Origin: Nitrospira sp. UBA5698
Lineage (GTDB): Bacteria; Nitrospirota; Nitrospiria; Nitrospirales; Nitrospiraceae
NCBI GenBank assembly: GCA_002420115.1
Contig: DIHK01000047.1
Span: 80,000 to 118,637 of the forward strand
Direction: 5' to 3'
Length of the DNA stretch: 38,638 nt
Positions 24,598 through 34,297 of the stretch are shown here, piece after piece; the first letter of the stretch is position 1; each line of letters begins with the position of its first letter. Below the pieces are notes generated by a model. The model made no database searches. It was not told the DNA's origin and saw only the letters and a program-made list of their open reading frames with translations. Position numbers and translations under genes: made by a program.

Positions 24598-25497
24598 CTA
24601 GGCGAGAATCTCCCGACGAGCCGTGTCAAAGAGGGTCATGACCACCGGATGTTTCAGCCGTCGCTCGACGGTAATGGCATAGAACTTTTGTTTGATAGCG
24701 TCGACCCGATGTACCACCTGTACCTGATATTGCCGACAGATTTCTTTTTCCATGACGGTAGACCCAGGAAATAATCCATGGCCGGTTTGTCCAAATGCTT
24801 TTAAGGTGGCACTATCTTGGAACTCCCCGATCACAGTCGGTGTTAGATCGTGGTTCGTCAGCCAGTCATCCAGCAACCTGCGAAGCATCGTATTAGAGGT
24901 GGGTAACAACATCGGGGCACCATTGAGGGATTGAGGAAATTTGCGTCGGTAGCGCGCTGCCAACTTTGCACTCGCAAAGAATGTGACCCCCGATTCACCC
25001 ATAAGGTGATTGTGGGCTTGTACTTTAATTGTTGGCGGCGTCGGTGTGTCGGCGATCACCAAATCCAATCCATGAATCGCCAGGTCGGCCAAGAGCCGGT
25101 CCAGTTTGTCCTCCCAGCAGACCAAGCGCACTGTGGGAAACTGTCGAAACGTCGCTTCTAAGAGTCGAGTCGCCAGCAATTTGGGCACGACATCAACAAT
25201 GCCCACCGTGAGACGAAGGGCTCGGCCGCTGCCACGGCCCTTCACTGTGTTCATCAGATCTTGTCCGATGGAGAAGATATCCTCGGCGTGCCTGAAGACA
25301 ACCTGGCCCATTTCAGTTAAGACAAGGTGCCGACCTTTCCGCAGAAACAGCTTCTCTCCTAACCGGTCCTCAAAAACCCGAAGTTGTGCGCTGATCGTCG
25401 GTTGAGCCAACTGAAGCTCTTCGCAAGCCCTGGCAATGGTCCCATGCTTGGCAATAGACCAAAAATAAAGAAGATGGTGGTAATTAAGCCATTCCAT
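24598..25497 (-). CDS. NhaR-like LysR-family transcriptional regulator
   Basis: This protein of about 299 residues has the LysR winged helix-turn-helix (about 2-60), which includes AQPTISAQLRVFEDRLGEKLF, and a substrate-binding effector domain (about 90-290). The start MEWLNYHHLLYFWSIAKHG, together with RKGRHLVLTEMGQVVFRHAEDIF, matches the NhaR subgroup, which in E. coli activates the Na+/H+ antiporter gene nhaA in response to Na+. No antiporter gene is in the window, so the target is unknown. I chose the ATG at 25497; a GTG at 25515 would add six residues. It converges with the cytochrome c gene and diverges from the kinase gene at 25869. Confidence 0.88.
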   Translation of the reverse strand: MEWLNYHHLLYFWSIAKHGTIARACEELQLAQPTISAQLRVFEDRLGEKLFLRKGRHLVLTEMGQVVFRHAEDIFSIGQDLMNTVKGRGSGRALRLTVGIVDVVPKLLATRLLEATFRQFPTVRLVCWEDKLDRLLADLAIHGLDLVIADTPTPPTIKVQAHNHLMGESGVTFFASAKLAARYRRKFPQSLNGAPMLLPTSNTMLRRLLDDWLTNHDLTPTVIGEFQDSATLKAFGQTGHGLFPGSTVMEKEICRQYQVQVVHRVDAIKQKFYAITVERRLKHPVVMTLFDTARREILA

Positions 25498-25868
25498 CGA
25501 AATCGCACTATACACGGAATTTTCTGATGGCTCTAGGTATCTGAGGGAAACCCAGCGGGGTCCACCGTTATCTTCGGCCGTTTAGCTATTGGCATCGAGA
25601 CGCACATACCGTGTCTTGAAAGGCCAATTTTTTCGAGCTTGAGTGGTGTGAAGCTTCGAAGACACATCGCTGTCACGAATCCTTACTGGCCCAGTACAAT
25701 GGAATGGTTCACTTTCACCACCATCCTTTCCGTAGGAAGGGAGAAAGTCTTTGTCCCAATCGTTGCGTAGTCTGCATGTATAATGGCTCACTCGACGATA
25801 TCTGCGTCACCTCGGTATACTATTCATTTTATTCACCACGTGACGGGTTCGCACAACAGAGGCTCTGC
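25498..25868. other. Divergent non-coding region with a possible promoter
   Basis: The region separates the LysR gene (minus) from the kinase gene (plus). A good -10 hexamer, TATAAT, is present at 25779-25784, but no clear -35 lies at the right spacing. The kinase frame stays open back to an ATG at 25704, but the encoded residues there look unlike protein sequence. No other structure is seen. Confidence 0.4.
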
Positions 25869-27848
25869 GTGAAACGCCGTACGCCCCCTGCAGCTCAGTC
25901 CAAAGATGCCAAACCGGCAGTCGCCGCAGCGGAGGTGTTGGCCTGGGTGAGCGACTGTCTCGAGGGCGGGCTTTGCTTCATCGCCAAGGGAATTCTCATA
26001 TTTGAAAATTCACAATTTGCGGAACTGGTTGAAACACCGACTTCGGAGCCAGCTGACTTTCATGCTCAGAACCTGACGCTCCGATCGCAACTCTTTGCCG
26101 ATGCCATGGCCTGGAACAAGGAGACTCTGGGGGCGAGAGGCAGCAAAACCTATCGTCTCCTCAATCGCCAAGGCCAGGCACTGGTCTACGAATGCCGATA
26201 CCACGTGGTCCCCTACCATGGGGAGACCGGCGTGCTATTGGTTCTGCAGGACGTCACCGATCATACGGAGTTGGTTCAGGAAGCCTCACAGATCGCCCGA
26301 TTTCAGTCGGTACTCGCCCGTATCGGGACGCTGGCGGTCAGCGATGCACCGGCACAGGAGTTGATGAATGAAGCCGTCACCCATACGGCTGAGGCACTCC
26401 AGGTGGAGCTCTGTAAGATTCTCGTTCAACGGGAATCAGACGACCATCTCGCCGTCGTCGCAGGGATCGGTCTCGCCCCTGATTTGATCGGGAAATTGAC
26501 CATTGAAGGCGGCACCCATTCGCAGGCCGGCTACGCCATTCGTGAACGACTCCCCGTCGTCGTCAGAGACTTGCGTCAGGAAACACGATTCACTCCTTCC
26601 AAGTTATTAACCGAGCATGGCGGCATTGCAGGCATGTGCGTCCCGATGTTGGTCGAGGACCGCGTCTATGGCGCCATGACCGCCCATTCCAAATCGGTTC
26701 GCGACTACACCGTCACGGAACTCGAGTTTCTCTGTACCGTCGCCAATACCGTGGCAACGGTGCTGGAGCGACGGCGGCGAGCCGATACGCAACGGGACCT
26801 CTATCATCGGTTATTCACGGCAGCGCAAGACGGGATCATGTTGACCGACACAGACGGGTGCATTCTGGAGTGGAACCCCGCACTCGAACGCATGACCGGC
26901 TGGACGAGCCAGGAGGCATTGGGACAACGTCCGTCCATCTTAAAGTCCGGAAAACATGACCAACCATTTTACGACCGACTCTGGCAGGCACTGCGAGCAG
27001 GCCACGCCTTTGTCGATCGATTTGTGAATCGACGGAAGGATGGTTCGGAATTCCTTGTCTGGGAAAGCGTGAGTCCGGTGAAGGATCGTGACGGCACCAC
27101 ACAGTACTACATGGCCATCCTCACAGACTTGACCGAACGAGAACAGATGCTGGAAGCCTTACGACATGCGGAGCAAATCAAACTGGTCGGACAATTGACC
27201 GGGGGTATTCTCCATGAAGTCCGTAATCCATTGATCGGGCTTGGTAGCCTCGCCACACATTTAGCCGATCAGGAACACTTGCCGCAGACGGCCAGAGATC
27301 GCTGTCGACTCATCGCGCGGGAAGCCACTCGTATCGACGAGCTGTTGGAATCTCACTTAAGCCAACTTCGGCCACGTCCGTTCGATCTGCACCCCTGCGA
27401 TCTTCCCTCGCTCATCGACGACACCATGACCTTGCTCAAACCAAATTTGACCAAACAGAACGTCCATGTGCGTAAGGTGATAACTCCGGATATCCCGTTG
27501 GTGGAAGCCTCTCGTGCGCACCTTCAACAGGTCTGCCTCAACATCACGATGAATGCGATCGACGCCATGCCGAACGGTGGAGAGCTTACAATCGCGATAC
27601 GGATGGAACCTCGGCGAGGTCCTGGTGTGCTTCTTGCTTTCTCCGATACGGGAAAAGGGATTGACCCGGACAATCTCAAACGGATTTTTGAACCGTTCTT
27701 CACCAGCGGGAAAGCCAAGGGTGTTGGGCTTGGACTCACCATCACGCACGACATTGTCGAACGGCATGGCGGGCAACTGGTGATCACCAGCCCGCCCGGC
27801 AACGGAGCCATCGTGGAAGTGTGGCTTCCCCTAAAACCCGAGCGATGA
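25869..27848 (+). CDS. PAS/GAF histidine kinase (NtrB-like)
   Basis: This kinase of about 659 residues has an N-terminal PAS-like part (about 20-140), a GAF domain (about 145-305), a PAS domain (about 312-430, with LTDTDGCILEWNPALERMTG), a HisKA domain with H449 in ILHEVRNPL, and an HATPase (about 550-658: N-box NITMNAIDAMPNGG, G1 FSDTGKGI, G2 GVGLGL). No membrane helix is seen, so it is cytoplasmic. I chose a GTG at 25869 because CAGAGG lies six bases upstream; an ATG at 25704 would add 55 atypical residues. The next gene, one base after the stop, encodes an NtrC-type regulator, clearly its partner. The input signal is unknown. Confidence 0.9.
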   Translation: MKRRTPPAAQSKDAKPAVAAAEVLAWVSDCLEGGLCFIAKGILIFENSQFAELVETPTSEPADFHAQNLTLRSQLFADAMAWNKETLGARGSKTYRLLNRQGQALVYECRYHVVPYHGETGVLLVLQDVTDHTELVQEASQIARFQSVLARIGTLAVSDAPAQELMNEAVTHTAEALQVELCKILVQRESDDHLAVVAGIGLAPDLIGKLTIEGGTHSQAGYAIRERLPVVVRDLRQETRFTPSKLLTEHGGIAGMCVPMLVEDRVYGAMTAHSKSVRDYTVTELEFLCTVANTVATVLERRRRADTQRDLYHRLFTAAQDGIMLTDTDGCILEWNPALERMTGWTSQEALGQRPSILKSGKHDQPFYDRLWQALRAGHAFVDRFVNRRKDGSEFLVWESVSPVKDRDGTTQYYMAILTDLTEREQMLEALRHAEQIKLVGQLTGGILHEVRNPLIGLGSLATHLADQEHLPQTARDRCRLIAREATRIDELLESHLSQLRPRPFDLHPCDLPSLIDDTMTLLKPNLTKQNVHVRKVITPDIPLVEASRAHLQQVCLNITMNAIDAMPNGGELTIAIRMEPRRGPGVLLAFSDTGKGIDPDNLKRIFEPFFTSGKAKGVGLGLTITHDIVERHGGQLVITSPPGNGAIVEVWLPLKPER

Positions 27849-27849
27849 C

Positions 27850-29256
27850 ATGACCTGGCAACTACTTCTGGTCGAAGATGAAGCGTCTGTTCGCGAAGCC
27901 TTCGCGCTGCGCCTCAACGATCACGGCTATATGGTCCAGACCGCGAGTTCCGGAGAAGAAGCGCTTGGGCTGCTCCGCACCGCTGAACCGGATATTCTCG
28001 TGCTTGATCTGGTCATGCCGAATCTCACGGGCCTGGACGTGCTCGCCCGTGTCAAACAGACCTCACCAAACTTACTGGTTATCTTGGTCACCGCGAGGGG
28101 CACAGTCAAAGATGCCGTCGAGGCGACGAAACTGGGAGCCTTCGACTTCGTAGCCAAATCCATCGACATGGAAGACCTCCTGCACGCGTTGAGCAGAGCG
28201 ACCCAGCTGCTGACGTTGCAGCGCCAGGTTCATGTGCAGAGCGGGCAAGATGCTGACCGATACGCCTTTGACCGGGTCATCGCCAAGAGCCCCGCCACTC
28301 AGGACTTCATGATCCAGGTCCGAGAGCTCGCCAAGAATGATCGGGTCACCGTCCTACTCCAAGGTGAGACGGGAACCGGAAAACAGTACATCGCTCGTGT
28401 CATCCACTATAACGGCGCGAGGGCTCACAAACCTTGTATCGAAGTCGACTGTCCGTCGATTCCACGAGAACTGTTTGAAAGCGAGCTCTTCGGCCACGAG
28501 AAAGGCTCATTTACAGGGGCTGCGGGCCGCAAGACCGGCTTGATCGAACTGGCGGAGGGAGGCACCCTCCTGTTCGACGAGATCGGCGACCTCCCCCTCT
28601 CGTTACAAGCCAAGCTCTTGCGGGTCATCGAAGAACGGATGTTCCGTCGTGTCGGAGGATCGGCCACCATCCCCGTGGATGTGCGCTTCATGGCGGCCAC
28701 GAATCGAAATCTGAAGGACGCAGTGGCGAAAGGCGAGTTTCGCGAAGATCTCTATTTCCGGTTGAACGTCGTGACCCTCACTATTCCCCCGCTGCGGGAG
28801 CGACCGGAAGACATCATTCCCTTAGCGACGCAGTTTCTAGTCCGCTCGGCGCTTTCACTTCGGAAACCGGTTCGGGTCTTGGGGGTAAGCGCGGAGACTC
28901 TGTTACAACGGTACCATTTCCCGGGCAATGTGCGGGAATTGAGCAATCTCATGGAACGGGCGGTACTCTTCTGTCCCGGTGAAACGCTTGAAGCGGGGCA
29001 TTTCCCCTCTGATGTGCGAGGAACCCCCGCACAACCGATCACGGAGAACCGTCCTCCTGAATCGATGACCGCCGATGCCATGAATGCCACTCAGATCCAT
29101 CTTTCATTCCGCCTTGGTGAATCCTTAACCAACCTGGAGGACCGCATCATCAATGAAGTATTACAGCGGTCCGCTGGAAACAAATCTCTTGCCGCCAAAC
29201 ATCTCGGTATCACCCGTTGGATGCTGGACCGGCGTCGAAAACCCGCTGCAGAGTGA
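27850..29256 (+). CDS. NtrC-family sigma-54-dependent response regulator
   Basis: This 468-residue regulator has a receiver (about 3-120; acidic pair E9/D10, phospho-acceptor D53), an AAA+ domain (about 143-380) and a C-terminal Fis-type helix-turn-helix ending near ITRWMLDRRRK. Walker A is GETGTGKQ (from 172), the contact loop reads GSFTGA (219-224) instead of GAFTGA, and Walker B is LLFDEI. The Ala-to-Ser change in the loop occurs in some active family members, so activity is likely retained. It follows its kinase by one base. A weak sigma-54-like sequence about 150 bases downstream suggests that the exported protein gene at 29499 may be a target. Confidence 0.92.
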   Translation: MTWQLLLVEDEASVREAFALRLNDHGYMVQTASSGEEALGLLRTAEPDILVLDLVMPNLTGLDVLARVKQTSPNLLVILVTARGTVKDAVEATKLGAFDFVAKSIDMEDLLHALSRATQLLTLQRQVHVQSGQDADRYAFDRVIAKSPATQDFMIQVRELAKNDRVTVLLQGETGTGKQYIARVIHYNGARAHKPCIEVDCPSIPRELFESELFGHEKGSFTGAAGRKTGLIELAEGGTLLFDEIGDLPLSLQAKLLRVIEERMFRRVGGSATIPVDVRFMAATNRNLKDAVAKGEFREDLYFRLNVVTLTIPPLRERPEDIIPLATQFLVRSALSLRKPVRVLGVSAETLLQRYHFPGNVRELSNLMERAVLFCPGETLEAGHFPSDVRGTPAQPITENRPPESMTADAMNATQIHLSFRLGESLTNLEDRIINEVLQRSAGNKSLAAKHLGITRWMLDRRRKPAAE

Positions 29257-29406
29257 GCATAGACGCACATTCGCACAGTAGCTTGTGCATTGATACACAG
29301 CTTGCCTCAGACTCCACACAAACATCTCTGCAAGTACCTGCCCATTTCTTCCTGTTTCTGATGACATTCGGACAACTGTTCCCCTCTCGCCATCTTCTGT
29401 AAAACT

Positions 29407-29424
29407 TGGGACTGGCGATTGCAT
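29407..29424 (+). promoter_or_regulatory. Weak candidate sigma-54 promoter
   Basis: GG (29409-29410), ten bases, then GC (29421-29422) inside TTGCA fit the spacing of -24/-12 promoters. The -12 half matches well, but the -24 half lacks the CAC that usually follows GG. It lies about 75 bases before the ATG at 29499 and just downstream of an NtrC-type activator gene. Confidence 0.25.
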
Positions 29425-29498
29425 CGACTCATGACGCCGCCATAACCATAGTGAGAATCACCGCGCCGGTGACTTCTTACTGTTTTGGAGTATGAACC

Positions 29499-31871
29499 AT
29501 GTTATTACGCCCCATTCGACTCGTCATTCTCCTCGTCGGCATATTCCTGGTCGCCTATCCGGCATTGAACAACGCCGCACCCTCTCAACTGAAGCCTGGC
29601 GAGGATGCAAGCCGCTTTGTCCTCCACTACGTCGAGGCATTGTCTCACTCCCGGATCGAGAGATGGGCTTCCGCCGACTTAGGCTGCCTGAGCCGCGCGC
29701 GGGAAACCACGACCAAACCATCATCTCAATTGGCTCCCGAAATCGCGCGACGTTGCTGGGACGACACTCTGCACGGCCATATTCAAATGGTGACCCAACA
29801 AGCAGAATCCGGCGTCTTCAACGCGACTGGTCGCGGAATCGGGCTTGGACTCTTGGCTGATCGACACCGCGCCACGGAGAATTGGAAAGACTACCCACCG
29901 GCAGTCTTCGTTTCTCCACCGATCGTTTTGAACGACCACGCGCCAATTCCTCAGATGACAGTCAAGCGAACCGGTCCTGTGCAATCGTTTGCCCTGTCGA
30001 ATATCAAGGATGGTTCGCTGGTTTCTGTATACGGTCAGGCCGTCGATGTTCAGATCCTCTACCCTGATCCGTTCACCGCCCCGCTCGCCCTCAGACCGGA
30101 AGAAATCTGGTGGGTGAATGGATCTCAGCGCCAGTTTGGACCAGTGCGCGAGGTCACAGCTCGGTTTATCGTGGTAACCGGCTTGCGCAAGTTCGGCTTC
30201 GGTACAGACCGAGCCGTGTTGAATGAGGTGCTGCCCGACACTCCATTGATTGCAACAACCCACTATGGCCTCCGCCCGGATAACGGACGGAAGTTTGACC
30301 GAGTGAATCCCGCCCAGCCCTTTCTGAAAGGAGAACTTGTCCCAGGATCAACCCAATGGTGGAAACGGGCTGAGGCTGAACCGATCATAGAGGCAGCCCT
30401 CGGTCGAGCGCCGCATCTTTCATCAGCCGAGCGGGCGGAATTGCTGACGCGACTCCTCTTGATTGATCCGAACCATACAGACGCCCACCGCCTGCGTGGA
30501 GAGGACGCCTATCAGGCCTTCCTTAAGCAAGGCATCGCAAAAGGTGGCTTAGCGGCCAATGACGAGGGAGCGCTCCAGCGAATCGCTGAACTGTACTGGA
30601 CGATCCAAGCCCAAACTTGGCGACAGGAATTAACTGCGGTGGCAGAAGGGTATGAACCTGCGGCAGACGCCCTCTATCGATCCCTTGCCTCATACGAGGT
30701 CTTGGGACAACTCCAACAAGCCACACCGGAACAGCGTCGACGCCTCGGGGCGTTGACCCGCTGGAACAATGATCCAACCGGTGCACTTGGTATCCATGAG
30801 GCGCTGCTACACGACACCACCTCTGGTACGGCCGAGTACGCGAAGATCTTGACGGAGATCGCCTGGGATCGCATCCAGTTTGTGTCGTGGAACCGACGCT
30901 ACGACCATCCTTGGCTGCAACAGGCTCATGCCGAAGCGGAACAGGCTGTTAAGCTGTTAACGCTGCCCTACGATATGCTCCATGCGCACTATGCGCTGGT
31001 GGCAGTGGAGTCACTCTCGGTGCCACGCAATCTGGATCGGTTTCAGCAGCGGATGCGTCAGGTCAAGCAGGATCTGGATCAGATTCCCGAGGTGAAAGGC
31101 CTACAAGGGCAACTGGTTGCAAATGATCTCGTCAAGTCGCTGACACCGGAGGCCGCCGCGATCGTCCTGCCAAGCCCACCACGTTCGCGTGAAGTCCTCG
31201 ATGTGGCCGTCCATGCCAATCCACCCAAGCAAGACATCATCTGGCAATGGAATTTTGATCAAGAGCAACTGGGGCACCCTCCTGCCGGATTCGTCTCTCT
31301 GGAACGACAGGGCGAACAAGCTGATGGATGGCAAGTCCAAGCCGATCAGGCGATGCCAAATGGATCACAACGGTTTGTCCGCACCGCCCCCTGTCTGGTA
31401 CAGGACTGTACCCGGCTCCTTATTGCCACGGACGTCAGAACCACGTACCCGGACGTGACCGTTCAGGTACGCACGCCCGATTCCACGGATCAAGGCGAAC
31501 TTGGGCTCGCGCTCGCCGTCATAAACCCGTCCAATTATTACGCCATCACGCTTCAGCCAGGAACCGGCCAGGTCACGACCAGACGGACTGTGAACGGCGC
31601 TGTGAACGTCCTGGGACAAGTCACCGCAAAGCTTGCGCCAAAATCCTGGCATACGATACGAGTGCAACGAATTAATTTCTTGCATCTCGATAAGGGGAGA
31701 CTCGCGGTCTACATCGATGGCGCCCAAGTCGCCGCTGTCGAGGATGCCGTGCTGCCTCAGCACGGGCAGGTAGGATTCATTGCCTTGGGCCAGGGTGAGG
31801 CACAGTTTGATGGACTCCACGTATTGGATCTGGTCTCCAATCGTACCTTCTCCAAACCGGCGGCCTATTAG
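29499..31871 (+). CDS. Large exported protein with helical-repeat and C-terminal jelly-roll-like domains, unknown
   Basis: This 790-residue protein has a signal peptide (LVILLVGIFLVAYPALNNAA, about 8-27). An N-terminal domain of unknown type (about 30-280) follows, then a helical region (about 290-560) with TPR-like helices such as AELLTRLLLIDPNHTDAHRL. From about residue 580 (IIWQWNFDQEQLGHPPAGF) to the end there is a beta-rich domain whose pattern (GELGLALAVINPSNYYAI, LAVYIDGAQVAAVED, GQVGFIALGQGEAQFDGL) resembles the concanavalin-like/LamG or DUF1080 folds that bind glycans. I recognise no catalytic motif. It starts a plus-strand run of exported-protein genes downstream of the kinase/NtrC pair. 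A periplasmic or surface carbohydrate-binding role is a guess from fold only. Confidence 0.75.
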   Translation: MLLRPIRLVILLVGIFLVAYPALNNAAPSQLKPGEDASRFVLHYVEALSHSRIERWASADLGCLSRARETTTKPSSQLAPEIARRCWDDTLHGHIQMVTQQAESGVFNATGRGIGLGLLADRHRATENWKDYPPAVFVSPPIVLNDHAPIPQMTVKRTGPVQSFALSNIKDGSLVSVYGQAVDVQILYPDPFTAPLALRPEEIWWVNGSQRQFGPVREVTARFIVVTGLRKFGFGTDRAVLNEVLPDTPLIATTHYGLRPDNGRKFDRVNPAQPFLKGELVPGSTQWWKRAEAEPIIEAALGRAPHLSSAERAELLTRLLLIDPNHTDAHRLRGEDAYQAFLKQGIAKGGLAANDEGALQRIAELYWTIQAQTWRQELTAVAEGYEPAADALYRSLASYEVLGQLQQATPEQRRRLGALTRWNNDPTGALGIHEALLHDTTSGTAEYAKILTEIAWDRIQFVSWNRRYDHPWLQQAHAEAEQAVKLLTLPYDMLHAHYALVAVESLSVPRNLDRFQQRMRQVKQDLDQIPEVKGLQGQLVANDLVKSLTPEAAAIVLPSPPRSREVLDVAVHANPPKQDIIWQWNFDQEQLGHPPAGFVSLERQGEQADGWQVQADQAMPNGSQRFVRTAPCLVQDCTRLLIATDVRTTYPDVTVQVRTPDSTDQGELGLALAVINPSNYYAITLQPGTGQVTTRRTVNGAVNVLGQVTAKLAPKSWHTIRVQRINFLHLDKGRLAVYIDGAQVAAVEDAVLPQHGQVGFIALGQGEAQFDGLHVLDLVSNRTFSKPAAY

Positions 31872-32145
31872 GGCACATGGCTTCGTGGTGGCCACAGAGA
31901 GCCGATCGGTCTCGCCAAGAAGGTCCCCGGATCAGTGCGTGATCGCCCTAGCGCTTGGAAGATCCTGTTTCGGGTCTGGGCCGGAGTAGCGGTGAAGTGT
32001 GCCGTCAACCGCACCAGGAAATCTTCACGAGCGGGTTCGCCACGGAACCAACGTCCAGATGCACGAAGACGGATATCCTCCTGTCGAGAAATGGAGCACT
32101 CCCTGTATCACACCTACACACACATCTTTTTTATGATTACTATCC

Positions 32146-32961
32146 ATGGATAAACTGCGTCTCAGGCACCTCCTTGAGCGAGTGCGCACCGGAGCCTTGA
32201 GCTTCGACGAGGCTTTGGATGAGTTGAACGATCTTCCATTCGCTGATCTTGGCTATGCCATGGTGGACCACCATCGCGCCCTACGACAGGGCGCACCCGA
32301 GGTCATTTTTGGATTGGGCAAGACTCCAGAACAAATTGTGGGCATTGCGCATGAACTCGCACGGACCGGCCAAAATGTGCTGATCACCAGACTCGATGCA
32401 GAAAAGGCTCGTACTGTAAGAGAAGCCTTACCAGCATTGAATTATCACGACCTTGCACGCACGGCAACCTTGGAACAGGCACCAATCGAGCCGCTCGGCA
32501 AGCTTCCTATTGCCCTCGTCTGCGCCGGCACAGGCGATATCCCCGTCGCGGAAGAGTGTGCTGAAACGCTGCGCTTGTTGGGAGTTCGGATCGAACGCCT
32601 GTACGACGTCGGTGTCGCGGGTATTCATCGGCTCCTGAGCCGCCGCGAGTTATTTGAACGAACCGCCTTGGCAATTGTCGTGGCAGGGATGGAAGGAGCA
32701 TTGCCCAGTGTCGTTGGTGGCCTAGTATCAATTCCGGTCATCGCAGTCCCAACATCCGTGGGGTATGGAGCCGCGTTCGGAGGAATGACGGCACTGGCCT
32801 GCATGCTGACGAGTTGTGCGTCTGGAATCACGGTGTGCAACATCGACAACGGGTTTGGTGCCGCCTTCGCCGCAGCACGTATCTTCCATGCTACCCAGCG
32901 GTGTGACATCCCCGGATCAGCAGACGGCACAACAAAGGCTCCACAGTTCAATATCACCTAG
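32146..32961 (+). CDS. larB: LarB: nickel-pincer cofactor biosynthesis carboxylase/hydrolase
   Basis: This 271-residue protein matches LarB, related to PurE (AIR carboxylase). LarB carboxylates and hydrolyses nicotinic acid adenine dinucleotide in the first step of nickel-pincer nucleotide synthesis for lactate racemase-type enzymes. Recognisable parts are FGLGKTPEQIVGIA, the CAGTGDIPVAEECA segment, VAGMEGALPSVVGGLV and the C-terminal SVGYGAAFGGM with the glycine-rich NIDNGFGAA. LarC, LarE and LarA are not in the window. The gene stands alone, with about 270 bases of non-coding sequence on each side; the left gap shows no clear promoter or hairpin. Confidence 0.92.
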   Translation: MDKLRLRHLLERVRTGALSFDEALDELNDLPFADLGYAMVDHHRALRQGAPEVIFGLGKTPEQIVGIAHELARTGQNVLITRLDAEKARTVREALPALNYHDLARTATLEQAPIEPLGKLPIALVCAGTGDIPVAEECAETLRLLGVRIERLYDVGVAGIHRLLSRRELFERTALAIVVAGMEGALPSVVGGLVSIPVIAVPTSVGYGAAFGGMTALACMLTSCASGITVCNIDNGFGAAFAAARIFHATQRCDIPGSADGTTKAPQFNIT

Positions 32962-33229
32962 AACACCCACCACCGTGACACTGCTGACTTCTTGTCAGGC
33001 CCTCAACTGGTGCACAGATGCACTGCACGCACTGAATCTGGTGCATACGCACACACGATGTTCTAGAAGGATGCTTCGAGACTGGCATTGTTCGCTGACT
33101 TCGATGTGAATTGAGGCTCTTTCCTCTTAGAAACAAGTTGCTTTTCATTCCCCGCCGCAAATTCCATAGAAATCCTGATATTGGGAATTAACTTTGCATC
33201 GTTTTTTGTACGGCAATGATTTCTGCACA

Positions 33230-34297
33230 GTGAACGATTTCACCGAAACGGACCACCCTTTGTTCTCTGCATGCACCAAGTTCTTCCAACAGGTGGTCCT
33301 GCTGACATGCTGGATTCCTGTCATTGCTTCTGCCGGCCCAGCACATGCCGGGCAGGCCACGGCGGCTCCGATGAAGCCACCTGCCGTATCGACTCATACA
33401 CAATCGGTGATCCTATTTATTTTGGAAGGGATCGACCGACATTCGCTCAAGATTGGACCAATGCCCACACTCAACCGGCTCGCTATAGAAGGAGCGACGA
33501 CATGGTCCGCCCACACGGTCGCCCCTCCTCTCCGACTGCCGGCCATGGCCTCACTACTCACCGGGCTGCCGATTGATCAACACGGGATCAGCTGGAATAC
33601 GTTCGAGTTCAGTCGTGGGTATCCACGGCCTCCGACGTTGTTCGATTATCTCGATTTGGGCGGCGGACTTGATAGTGCCATCTTCTTTATGGACGAATCG
33701 CTCTACCAGCTCGCAAAACCGGCACCCTACACTGATTATCAAGTCTGTGGTCTTCTGCGACCCGAGTGCAACCCGGATCGCCTGGTGGCTTACATCCGGC
33801 AATACCTGAAGAAAGCCTCAAGCGGCCATGGTTATGGCCATGCCGTTCTTGCCCTGCCGCACCTCCTGGTCGTGCACTTGCCTGCCCCTGAACGAGCTGG
33901 TACCGCTCATGGCTGGAGCTCTAAAGAATACCGCGATGCGCTTCGGTCTGTGGACCATGCCATGAGGGCAACCCTAGATCTCTTCAAGAAGCATGGGCTG
34001 CTTGCCCGCACGACGATCTTCGTAACCGCGCTGAACGGAACTGGGGTGGGACAAGCACCGACAGCAGGGGCAAAACCGCCAACCACGACGGATTCGCCGC
34101 TGGTCCCGTGGATCGTGTCGGGAGCTGGAATTAAAGGTGGCCATACGATTCAACAGCCCGTTTCCATCCTCGACACTGGGGCAACAGTCATGCGAACGCT
34201 GGCAGTTGATACCCATACGGAGTGGGAGAGCCGAGTCGTCGAAGAAGTGTTTCAGAATCCCCCTGCAGTGGCATCTGCGTCATCAACCAGTCGATGA
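33230..34297 (+). CDS. Exported alkaline-phosphatase-superfamily protein with lost catalytic residues
   Basis: This protein of about 355 residues has a signal peptide (hydrophobic VVLLTCWIPVIASAG, cut near AHA) and the fold signature of the phosphodiesterase/sulphatase branch (SLLTGLPIDQHGISWN). The catalytic positions appear changed. The first metal Asp is Glu (ILEGIDRHSL, Glu codon 33425-33427). The nucleophile Thr position reads Arg in LRLPAMAS, where T-x-P-x-H would be expected. The metal motif usually D-x-x-G-H reads APERAGTAHG, and the usual S/T-x-D-H-G reads VTALNGTG. It is probably a non-enzymatic relative. The start is uncertain: I used a GTG at 33230, but a TTG at 33194 is in frame. 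It overlaps the next gene by four bases. Confidence 0.75.
   Translation: MNDFTETDHPLFSACTKFFQQVVLLTCWIPVIASAGPAHAGQATAAPMKPPAVSTHTQSVILFILEGIDRHSLKIGPMPTLNRLAIEGATTWSAHTVAPPLRLPAMASLLTGLPIDQHGISWNTFEFSRGYPRPPTLFDYLDLGGGLDSAIFFMDESLYQLAKPAPYTDYQVCGLLRPECNPDRLVAYIRQYLKKASSGHGYGHAVLALPHLLVVHLPAPERAGTAHGWSSKEYRDALRSVDHAMRATLDLFKKHGLLARTTIFVTALNGTGVGQAPTAGAKPPTTTDSPLVPWIVSGAGIKGGHTIQQPVSILDTGATVMRTLAVDTHTEWESRVVEEVFQNPPAVASASSTSR

Noticed and set aside
33007..33060. Repeated CTGGTGCA units (33007 and 33038) with many TGCAC steps
   Set aside because: Only two short copies; no symmetry or position strong enough to call a binding site.
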